A stretch of DNA of 12,204 nt from Planctomycetaceae bacterium (GTDB lineage Bacteria > Planctomycetota > Planctomycetia > Pirellulales > Pirellulaceae), in the NCBI GenBank assembly GCA_018658605.1, contig JABHUV010000009.1, forward strand, positions 1 to 12,204. The letters are read 5' to 3'. Below the pieces are notes generated by a model. That model worked only from the letters and a program-made list of their open reading frames with translations, made no database searches and was not told the DNA's origin. The first letter of the stretch is position 1. Each line of letters opens with the position of its first letter. Made by a program: the position numbers and the translations under genes. Shown here in pieces: positions 1 to 5,907 of the stretch.

Positions 1-1022
1 GATCGCGTACCTTGCGGAGAAGCAGAAATCGGCATGCCATCTGGTAGTGGTCGGCCGGCACAGGCATACCCCAAGGGCAACAGTTTATCTTTAATCTCCC
101 GAAATTCCGTAAAACTATCGGAGTACACCCAAATAGTCACCGTTGCCGTATCCGGGACTAACCGTTGAACATATTGCAAGAATCGCGAACCGGGTTTCAA
201 TGCCGCAGCCACCGTTTCTCCCCGCGTGGAATCAACCGGTAATACCTCCAATTTTATCAATTCAATACGCTCCTGCCTGCGTGGCCCAGCATCGGTGCGT
301 ACTATTTGGCTCAGATACCCCAATTGATACCTCAACTCAAAGCCTTCCACGGGACCAAGCGTGTTGGTGACGGTCTTTTGAACCCGTACGTTAGTAAGGT
401 GCTGCGCGGCGTGCGATTTCATGCGGTCGATCAACTCATTAAATGGCACATAGGAAATCCGGCCATTTGCTAAACGGAAATGAATCTCATCTCCGAATAC
501 CGTTTTCGCCATCGGAGTTGGGATGTGGTCAATAACATTGATTTGCTCTTTCATGTTGTCAAGCACTTGTCGACTGCGGATTAAATCACCCAATTCTTTT
601 TGTTTAGCTTCGAATTGAAACTGTTCGTCATTGGAAATCTGATCAACATCCGACAATCCCTTGGAATCTTGTGTTAATCGAGTTGTAATCGTGGAAACTA
701 GTTGCTGCAACTTATCACGCTCCGCTCGTCGATACGTTATTTCAATTTGTTGCCGAGCACTCACCTCTTCGAGGTCATGAATATCTTTTTCAATCGCCAT
801 GGATTCACGTTGAGCGTCATCAACGGCTTCGCGACTTGCGGCTTCATTCAAGCTTACGACTTCCTCTTGGGCCGTTTGTGTTTGCGCTGAAACAATCGCT
901 TCGCGTGTTCGCACCATCACAATAATAACCAGGATGATCAACACTCCGACCAAGTTGGCAACGATATCTTGAAAGGAATCCAAGCCACCTATTTCACTAT
1001 CTTGTTTTCGTTTTCGCTTCAT
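1..1022 (-). CDS. MotB/ExbD-like single-span coiled-coil membrane protein (partial, C-terminus off the left edge)
   Basis: The reading frame starts at ATG 1022 and stays open for 340 codons to the window edge, so the end is missing; it may be near, because the sequence is turning into a Pro/Ser-rich tail. Residues 1-7 are basic (MKRKRKQ), residues 20-37 form one hydrophobic helix (NLVGVLIILVIIVMV), residues about 45-160 are heptad-like and charged (likely coiled coil), and residues about 175-330 form an alpha/beta-looking domain. Asp15 and Asp19 sit just before the helix, where ExbD, TolR and MotB carry their ion-translocating Asp. The start overlaps the stop of the preceding gene as ATGA (1019-1022), so translation is probably coupled. 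With the ExbB-like gene two positions upstream, I infer a stator or transducer subunit crossing the inner membrane once, with its bulk in the periplasm. No OmpA-type peptidoglycan-binding domain is visible. Exact function is unknown. Confidence 0.8.
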   Translation of the reverse strand, partial: MKRKRKQDSEIGGLDSFQDIVANLVGVLIILVIIVMVRTREAIVSAQTQTAQEEVVSLNEAASREAVDDAQRESMAIEKDIHDLEEVSARQQIEITYRRAERDKLQQLVSTITTRLTQDSKGLSDVDQISNDEQFQFEAKQKELGDLIRSRQVLDNMKEQINVIDHIPTPMAKTVFGDEIHFRLANGRISYVPFNELIDRMKSHAAQHLTNVRVQKTVTNTLGPVEGFELRYQLGYLSQIVRTDAGPRRQERIELIKLEVLPVDSTRGETVAAALKPGSRFLQYVQRLVPDTATVTIWVYSDSFTEFREIKDKLLPLGYACAGRPLPDGMPISASPQGTR

Positions 1023-2569
1023 GGTTTTGCTTCAATGCGTTGTGTCACAATAATGCCACTGCGTTTTAAATACTTCTGTAATAAATAGAAATGCTGTTCA
1101 CCACCGACAGCAACTTCAACGTGTAATTCCGGTTTCCAATAGCCGCCAGCAAGGGCAAGCCCCCAGCCGTCAATATACTGATGGAGTGCGGCGACGAATG
1201 GATCTATCGTTTGCTGCATCTTGCCTTCGATACGCACGACGATTGGAGCACCTCGTTCACCACGGGCTGGAATCAGAACAAGCTGATCTACTGTACATAA
1301 AACTCGGACGCCTCGTGTTACTGCTGGCCCGATCGCCTGCTGTTTCTTGAGCGCCCAACCTGGTTTGCGGCCGGGCATTCCCATTTGGAAATACGAGGCC
1401 CCTTTTCCGCTCCTAGCACCGCGATCAACATCCTGACCGTTGGAGGGCGTAGTATTATTTCTAGCGGTGCTTTGCGGCATTGGCGACGTCACGTTCAGTT
1501 GTTGCCCGAAACCTGTGTCAGTCTTCGGAGGTTTCGGACCGTCTACTTTGGACTGTTCGTTCCGCTGCGGTGCCGCACCATCGAAAGGCTGGTTAGCATG
1601 GTTTGTGGTCGGGCTTAAGCGATAACGACTAGGCATCGTTGCGGCTAACGCTTGTTGTCGCGAGCGTGCTGCTTTGATTGTTTGGCGTAGTTGTTGGGCC
1701 AACGCAGGTTGTGGGCGTGGATAAGCCAGTTTCAATTCATCACTTATCAGCTCGTAACCAAATTCGTGTTGCCAGTTCTTCATTGCCTGCCGCGCTACGC
1801 CATAACTCCGAACACCACTGGATCGAACAATCAACAGCGGGTAGGGCGCAATGGACTCATCAACGGTGTGCTCAAAATAGAATTCTCGAGCAGCACGCAA
1901 GCAGGCGTCGAGTGGATTCCCAGGACCTGGCGGACCTGCCATTTCAATTTCCGTAATCAAAATGCCTTCGGGTTGAATAATGATTCCTTCCGCAACGCAC
2001 TCGATATAAATAGGTCGACGGTTTGTTCCCTTGTCGCCCGCATACGGGATAATCGCAAAAGATTCCGTCACAGAATCTCGTTCCAGTCGTGCTTGAGCAA
2101 GTTTAGTGCGGGCAGTCTTTATGTCTGCGTCAAGATTTTCAAGTTCGGCTTGCCAATTTTTTCGTTGTGCCTCGATCGCAACATCTTGTTGTAGTTGACG
2201 CTGCAGGGATTCATGACGAGAAACAAGTCGCTGCAGTTCTTCTTCGAGTTCGCGTGCATGTTGCTCTAGATGACTTAGGGAGAGGCGATTACTTGAAATT
2301 TGCGAATGTTGTTCTTCACGCTGGTTCCGCAATACCAAACTGCGCCATTGATAATTCTCTAACGCTTGCTGGTTCTGCTGCGCGTCCGTTCGCCGCTCGG
2401 CATTGTCCACGTGAGTCGCCTCAATAATCTCGTGTGCATGCACTTGCGCTTGGCGAACACCCATGACAAGCAAGGAAATCAATGCCCCCATCGTGCAAAT
2501 TAAAACCGCCAAAAAAGGGAACATCGATGGCGCTGCACCTTGACGACGTTGCTTACGCTTACGTCTCAT
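1019..2569 (-). CDS. Single-span membrane coiled-coil protein with a duplicated C-terminal domain, function unknown
   Basis: This 516-residue protein begins with a basic cytoplasmic stretch (MRRKRKQRRQ), followed by one membrane helix at about 16-37 and a long Gln/Glu/Arg-rich coiled coil at about 55-168. Two similar alpha/beta segments follow, about 185-280 and 419-514, separated by a low-complexity Pro/Gln/Asn/Thr linker (about 315-405). Both segments open with a strand pattern (IYIECVAEGIIIQP at 187-200; VRVLCTVDQLVLIP at 421-434) and end with strand, helix and a Gly-containing turn. Unlike its downstream neighbour, its membrane helix has no Asp or Glu. The start ATG overlaps the stop of the ExbB-like gene (2566-2569) and its stop overlaps the next start (1019-1022), so all three products are likely made in linked amounts. 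I infer a periplasm-facing partner of the channel protein. It cannot be named. Confidence 0.85.
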   Translation of the reverse strand: MRRKRKQRRQGAAPSMFPFLAVLICTMGALISLLVMGVRQAQVHAHEIIEATHVDNAERRTDAQQNQQALENYQWRSLVLRNQREEQHSQISSNRLSLSHLEQHARELEEELQRLVSRHESLQRQLQQDVAIEAQRKNWQAELENLDADIKTARTKLAQARLERDSVTESFAIIPYAGDKGTNRRPIYIECVAEGIIIQPEGILITEIEMAGPPGPGNPLDACLRAAREFYFEHTVDESIAPYPLLIVRSSGVRSYGVARQAMKNWQHEFGYELISDELKLAYPRPQPALAQQLRQTIKAARSRQQALAATMPSRYRLSPTTNHANQPFDGAAPQRNEQSKVDGPKPPKTDTGFGQQLNVTSPMPQSTARNNTTPSNGQDVDRGARSGKGASYFQMGMPGRKPGWALKKQQAIGPAVTRGVRVLCTVDQLVLIPARGERGAPIVVRIEGKMQQTIDPFVAALHQYIDGWGLALAGGYWKPELHVEVAVGGEQHFYLLQKYLKRSGIIVTQRIEAKP

Positions 2570-3867
2570 GCAGCTTTACCTTTTGGGTTATCGATTTCTG
2601 GTGAAGAATCGAAGACTTTGGATTGCACCGCCGGCGCACCCAATCGAGTGGACAACAATTGAATCGCTGCGGAAAGACTCACGACTACATCTTCAAACTG
2701 CCGAGTGTCGGCCAAATGTTGAAGATTTTCATTAAGTGCTTTTTCCAGACTTATTACATCGCCGGTGGTCTCAACAACCTGCTGCATCATCTCCATCTGC
2801 CGACGCATTGAATCTTGGTTCCCGTGCAATAAATCGGCACTGCGATTCAAGGATTCCATCCAGTTTTCCCATTGCTGTTGGCCAACTCTGCTATGTTCCG
2901 CTAGCGATTGCGACATACTGCGTTGTAAAGCAGCGCCCATCGTGCTGCCTTGTTCCGCAGCCCAAGATTGCCATTGTTGTTGTAATCCGCTAATCGCGTC
3001 ACTCCAACATGCCTGCTGAAACTGCGTTAATTCTGTGATAACAGGCCGTAATGATTGTGCCATATCCGTCGATGCACCTGCAACTTCCGACTCCATCGCT
3101 AACAATCCCGACAAAGCATCTTCTGTTTTAATGTCGACCGCGCCCAATAACTGAGTCTCGAATTGATCTGACATAAACTGAATAAACATCAACATGATCG
3201 ATAACGTCAAAGCAAGTGCTGTTGTATCAAAGGCTACGTAGAGCCCAGCGAACAATCCCTGCATGGCTGCGTTAAGATCATTACCCAATTGCTGAGTAGT
3301 CAAGTCACCGAGGGCTTGGGTGATTCCCATGACCGTACCAAGGAATCCCAGCATCGGAGTGGCCCAGATTATAATACGAACTAACGAATAACCTTCGTAC
3401 TGCGCGTCGGCATCTTTTTCCGATTGATATTTTAACTCATCATTAAGATGACGAGTGCCCCGATTGGATACAATTGTCTCCAGCAATGTGGTTATCCGTG
3501 TCCCCAGATAACTACGTTGCACGCGCGACGACCATTGTGATGCACTGTTAAGCAATTCGGTCGCGTGACTTAAGGAATCTTGAGAAATTGTAGCGGTTTC
3601 TTTGGCTGGTAACTCCGCACGGTCTAATACCGCAAATTGACCTAATAGATTGAGACCCCGCAAAATGAGGGCTGCCATCGCTATAAAAAACATCACGGTT
3701 GTAGCAATCGCTACAGGGTGACCGAGGAAATATCGCTGTGCCAAATCGTTTTTCAGGGGCCCTTGAAGAAGCTCGTAAAACGTAATGCTAGCGGCCGCAC
3801 CCCAAAGGATCGGCCAGCCAAGATTACCAATTATGTTGATCAACGATTTTGATTGTGCTCGTGCCAC
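2566..3867 (-). CDS. MotA/TolQ/ExbB-family proton channel subunit
   Basis: This 433-residue inner-membrane protein has four predicted helices (about 9-33, 48-75, 162-186 and 201-232). Helix 3 holds the family signature TPMLGFLGTVMGI (170-182), and helix 4 holds GLFAGLYVAFDTTALAL (204-220). Thr178 and Thr216 fall where the pore threonines of TolQ/ExbB are found. The cytoplasmic part between helices 2 and 3 (76-160) and the long helical Gln/Ser/Met-rich tail (about 235-415) make it larger than typical ExbB or TolQ. The start is GTG at 3867, with a possible AAGGA site about 11 bases upstream; no better in-frame start is apparent. It leads a three-gene unit joined by ATGA overlaps. Members of the family couple proton or sodium flow to movement of a partner protein in the envelope. 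A flagellar MotA is unlikely given the partners and the absence of a MotB OmpA domain; the actual output is unknown. Confidence 0.88.
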   Translation of the reverse strand: MARAQSKSLINIIGNLGWPILWGAAASITFYELLQGPLKNDLAQRYFLGHPVAIATTVMFFIAMAALILRGLNLLGQFAVLDRAELPAKETATISQDSLSHATELLNSASQWSSRVQRSYLGTRITTLLETIVSNRGTRHLNDELKYQSEKDADAQYEGYSLVRIIIWATPMLGFLGTVMGITQALGDLTTQQLGNDLNAAMQGLFAGLYVAFDTTALALTLSIMLMFIQFMSDQFETQLLGAVDIKTEDALSGLLAMESEVAGASTDMAQSLRPVITELTQFQQACWSDAISGLQQQWQSWAAEQGSTMGAALQRSMSQSLAEHSRVGQQQWENWMESLNRSADLLHGNQDSMRRQMEMMQQVVETTGDVISLEKALNENLQHLADTRQFEDVVVSLSAAIQLLSTRLGAPAVQSKVFDSSPEIDNPKGKAA

Positions 3868-3922
3868 GGGGATCGAATTCCTTATTTATTACAACCGTAT
3901 TCCTACTTTCGCAGGCAGAGTC

Positions 3923-3952
3923 GTATAACATCACGAAACTCCATGTTGCTAA
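3923..3952 (-). promoter_or_regulatory. Possible promoter of the ExbB-like operon
   Basis: Read on the minus strand, TTAGCA (3952-3947) and TTATAC (3928-3923) are 18 bases apart, resembling a sigma-70 promoter about 55 bases upstream of the GTG start. Each hexamer matches the consensus only partly, and this organism's promoter consensus is not known from the window. Confidence 0.2.
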
Positions 3953-4107
3953 AATCGGCATAATCGACACAATCGCTACATCTTATTGGTGCTTTTTCCT
4001 TAGCAAAATGCATGTTTTAAGTCCGAAACGGATCTTTTAAGAAGGGTTAAGCCCAGTAGTGGCACCTTCGGATATATTATGTACTAAGCACGCTACAAAA
4101 TGACGAC

Positions 4108-4166
4108 AGACCATTCCCCTTCCAGATTGCTAAATTTCCCGGCAATTAAGGTTGGACAAATGGTCT
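4108..4166. ncRNA. Candidate structured RNA or long hairpin
   Basis: AGACCATT (4108-4115) is perfectly complementary to AATGGTCT (4159-4166). Inside it, TCCA (4121-4124) pairs with TGGA (4153-4156), and GATTGC (4125-4130) pairs with GCAATT (4142-4147) through one G-U pair. The result is an 18-pair stem with one internal loop, one bulge and an 11-base apical loop. No run of T follows on either strand, so it is not an ordinary terminator. A 30-codon frame (ATG at 4100) crosses the element but has no other support. Transcription has not been shown, and the identity is unknown. Confidence 0.3.
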
Positions 4167-4253
4167 ACCCACGACTGTCTGACAACGCCTGAAAAACACC
4201 TGCCAATACTTTTATGGAAGATGCAGCAATGAATTTATTAGAACAGGGGATAA

Positions 4254-4424
4254 CAATTTAAAGGTATTGAAGACGCCTTTAGAGGGCTGGAGCAACTTGC
4301 TGAAGCGATTGCTAGCGGATTCATTGTAGCCGCTTTAATCCTCGTCCTATTTGTGCCTATTGGCGACGGTACGTTTGGTGCGATTACCGAATTGATTTTC
4401 TATCGCAAGTCAAAAGATGGATAG
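4254..4424 (+). pseudogene. Small membrane-protein reading frame without a normal start, possible gene remnant
   Basis: After an in-frame stop at 4251-4253, 56 codons are open up to TAG 4422-4424. The translation looks like a real protein: an amphipathic stretch (GIEDAFRGLEQLAEAI), one hydrophobic helix (ASGFIVAALILVLFVPIG) and a charged end (YRKSKDG). There is no ATG, GTG or TTG in frame before the helix; ATT (4266) and CTG are the only options. A short frame starting with ATG at 4213 or 4229 ends at a TAA (4259-4261) directly upstream in another phase, so a single-base shift would join the two into one protein of about 70 residues. It may be a frameshifted remnant, a gene with an unusual start, or chance. 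I recognise no family. Confidence 0.3.
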
Positions 4425-4462
4425 CTTCGCCGAGCGACAAAGAAACTAATTGAGGGTATTTT

Positions 4463-4540
4463 TTGAAGTGGGCACTGCATGCCGTTGTCGCGGTAGAGCT
4501 GTGTTTTTTCTGCTACATGATTGTAGTAAGTCCCCTTTGA
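4463..4540 (+). CDS. Possible 25-residue membrane peptide with TTG start
   Basis: TTG at 4463 is preceded by a good GAGGG ribosome site (4452-4456) at suitable distance. It opens a frame that reads M-K-W followed by about 20 mostly hydrophobic residues with several Cys, Val and Phe, ending -VVSPL at TGA 4538-4540. It lies 38 bases after the end of the start-less membrane frame, and could be a small membrane peptide or toxin-like product. Length is too short for composition to be decisive, and no homologue is recognised. Confidence 0.2.
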   Translation: MKWALHAVVAVELCFFCYMIVVSPL

Positions 4541-4640
4541 TCTACCGACCTCCAGAAATCATGCTTGTTCAAAAAAACACTACCAACCGTTATTGTTCAG
4601 CAAGGTACCGTTTATTCCATATTCAAATAGATGGCAAATA

Positions 4641-4668
4641 TGGTCTCGGTGGTTTGGCAGATAGACCA
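4641..4668 (-). terminator. Weak hairpin downstream of the queD-like gene
   Basis: TGGTCT (4641-4646) and AGACCA (4663-4668) form a 6-bp stem around a 16-base loop, about 40 bases past the stop of the minus-strand queD-like gene. There is no proper T tract on either side, so a factor-independent terminator is doubtful. Confidence 0.2.
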
Positions 4669-4706
4669 CTTCAATCGTTGACGCCTCCTAAGACGTAACT
4701 CTCGAG

Positions 4707-5108
4707 TCACTCGCGATAGGTAGCAAAGCAGTGTGGGGTTTCCCATAACTCAGCTTTAACAATCGGAAAGCCGTGACTCTTAGCGACTTCATAGATAATC
4801 TTAGCAATATTTTCAGCCGTAGGGTTTTCATCGACTAGATAGAGTGGTTCCTGCATTCCTTGTAGCGTTTCTACAACGGGATCATCACGATGAAGAATCA
4901 TGCGATGATCCAGATTGTCATCGATCCACCCCGCAACAACAATTTTCACATCCTTAAAATCAACGACCATTCCGCGCCCGTCAAGCGTCTCCGCGGCAAT
5001 CGTAATCACCGCCCGTCCGTTATGCCCGTGTAAGTGCTTGCATTTACCCTCGTAATTTAATAAACGATGGCCGTAACAAAAATCGATTTCACGAGTCACA
5101 CAGAACAT
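4707..5108 (-). CDS. queD: 6-pyruvoyl-tetrahydropterin synthase / 6-carboxy-tetrahydropterin synthase family (QueD-like)
   Basis: This 133-residue enzyme has the usual length for the T-fold QueD/PTPS family. Zinc ligands are His14 (YGHRL), His27 and His29 (HLHGH at 25-29). The catalytic Cys is Cys23 (GKCKHLHGH), and Asp67-His68 (NLDHRM) supply the other catalytic residues. Glu123 in ELWETP (120-125) should anchor the pterin ring. DFKDVK (50-55) and PTAENIA (96-102) are further family hallmarks. QueD makes 6-carboxy-5,6,7,8-tetrahydropterin from dihydroneopterin triphosphate, an early step of queuosine and other 7-deazaguanine synthesis; PTPS makes 6-pyruvoyl-tetrahydropterin from the same substrate. 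The short length and Cys placement favour QueD, but no other queuosine gene is nearby to settle it, so the symbol is provisional. The gene stands alone, transcribed away from the 120-residue small protein gene. Its ribosome site is weak (GGTG before the ATG). Confidence 0.9.
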   Translation of the reverse strand: MFCVTREIDFCYGHRLLNYEGKCKHLHGHNGRAVITIAAETLDGRGMVVDFKDVKIVVAGWIDDNLDHRMILHRDDPVVETLQGMQEPLYLVDENPTAENIAKIIYEVAKSHGFPIVKAELWETPHCFATYRE

Positions 5109-5201
5109 AATTCACCACTACAAAAAAGAGCGTCGGATACTAGTATGTTCGTCCAAAAACCAAGCACACTTTGAACGTTTGCCGTAAAATAGCTTGAACT
5201 A

Positions 5202-5217
5202 TATGACCAGAGTCATA
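5202..5217. promoter_or_regulatory. Inverted repeat, possible operator
   Basis: TATGAC-CAGA-GTCATA is a perfect 6+4+6 dyad lying between the divergent queD-like and small-protein genes, about 95 bases from the first and 130 from the second. It has the size of a dimeric regulator site. On the plus strand its left arm also sits 17 bases after TTGCCG (5179-5184), which would make it the -10 element of a weak promoter-like pair. No regulator can be assigned. Confidence 0.25.
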
Positions 5218-5345
5218 GAATGAGGAAAAGCTGCAAGGAAGCAATTAAATGTAATTGTCAAAAATGAGAGCAGTGGCTGCCAGCGGAAAATCAGATGGCA
5301 ACATACAGTGGTGCCTGGTTGTACCCATTAGTACATGGAGAAATT

Positions 5346-5708
5346 ATGGAGAATAAAATGACATTGGATAGAAGTTGGGTAATCTGTATCGGTTGTATCG
5401 TTTTGTTTTTAAGCGGTTATTTTGGATCTCAATTAACCACTACTCCGGCTCGGGCCAATGCGCAAGATGCCACTACTTTGACTACCAACAATAGCCAGTT
5501 ACTCATGTCATCCACCGATTTGGAAACTGGTAAACAAATAACAATTATTGACGTAAAGTCTAAAGCCATAAGTGTTTATCTCATCGAACGGGGTACCGGA
5601 AAAATACAACTTCTTAGCACTCGAAATGCTCACTGGGATTTCCAACTCGACGAATACAATTCAGGGAACCCAACGCCTAGAGAGATTCAGCAGCTCATCA
5701 TTCAGTGA
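5346..5708 (+). CDS. Small exported or membrane-anchored protein, function unknown
   Basis: I chose ATG 5346 (120 residues) because it follows GGAG (5337-5340) at proper spacing; ATG 5358 has its own GGAGA (5348-5352) and is equally possible. The frame is open back to an ATG at 5295, but the extra 17 residues lack a ribosome site and would sit before the hydrophobic segment. After a short charged N-terminus comes a hydrophobic helix (about 11-28, WVICIGCIVLFLSGYFG), then an Ala/Thr-rich stretch with ARANAQ that could be a signal peptidase site. The remaining 80 residues look like a small beta domain (TIIDVKSKAISVYLIE, GKIQLLSTRNAHWDFQLDEY) ending PTPREIQQLIIQ. The ending resembles small conserved planctomycete proteins of unknown role that I recall; this could not be checked. 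It probably acts outside the inner membrane. Confidence 0.75.
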   Translation: MENKMTLDRSWVICIGCIVLFLSGYFGSQLTTTPARANAQDATTLTTNNSQLLMSSTDLETGKQITIIDVKSKAISVYLIERGTGKIQLLSTRNAHWDFQLDEYNSGNPTPREIQQLIIQ

Positions 5709-5907
5709 AAACACAAGGATTTTGGTGGTTTTTGCCTTAGTTTTGCAACAAACAAAGGTCAAGCAAAGGGAGTTGGAATACCGAACAGAAGAACAGGTAA
5801 CCTATGCGCACTAAGGCGCGAAAAGTCCCTATTCAAGTTCGAAACAAAATTTGGTTTTCGAGTTTGCGGGGGAAATGTCTTGTTTTCATAAAAAATGGTA
5901 ACGACAA

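Larger units (their letters stand above)
3868..4706. other. Long intergenic region with no convincing gene
   Basis: This stretch lies between the start of the ExbB-like operon and the end of the queD-like gene. No reading frame over 90 codons with protein-like composition is present. Plus-strand frames at 3849-4040 and 4450-4698 look like chance openings. It does contain a nested inverted repeat (4108-4166), a hydrophobic reading frame without a normal start (4254-4424), a very short TTG-started frame (4463-4540) and a hairpin after queD (4641-4668), each listed separately. The mixture suggests either small RNA or small protein genes or a decayed gene. Confidence 0.6.

Noticed and set aside
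143..370. 75-codon plus-strand frame near the left edge
   Set aside because: It overlaps the minus-strand frame that continues from 1022 to the edge and reads as a proper protein.
1691..2194. 167-codon plus-strand reading frame
   Set aside because: It lies antisense inside the coiled-coil protein gene. Its translation lacks domain-like composition, while the opposite strand has a clear coding protein joined to its neighbours by overlaps.
1..3867. Zorya-type anti-phage defence (ZorA/ZorB)
   Set aside because: The channel gene superficially fits ZorA, but the partners show no OmpA-like ZorB domain and no helicase or nuclease gene is visible next to them. The unseen region left of position 1 cannot be excluded.
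4450..4698. 82-codon plus-strand frame before queD
   Set aside because: The translation is Arg/Cys-rich with no pattern. The start is not at the GAGGG site, which better fits the overlapping TTG frame at 4463.
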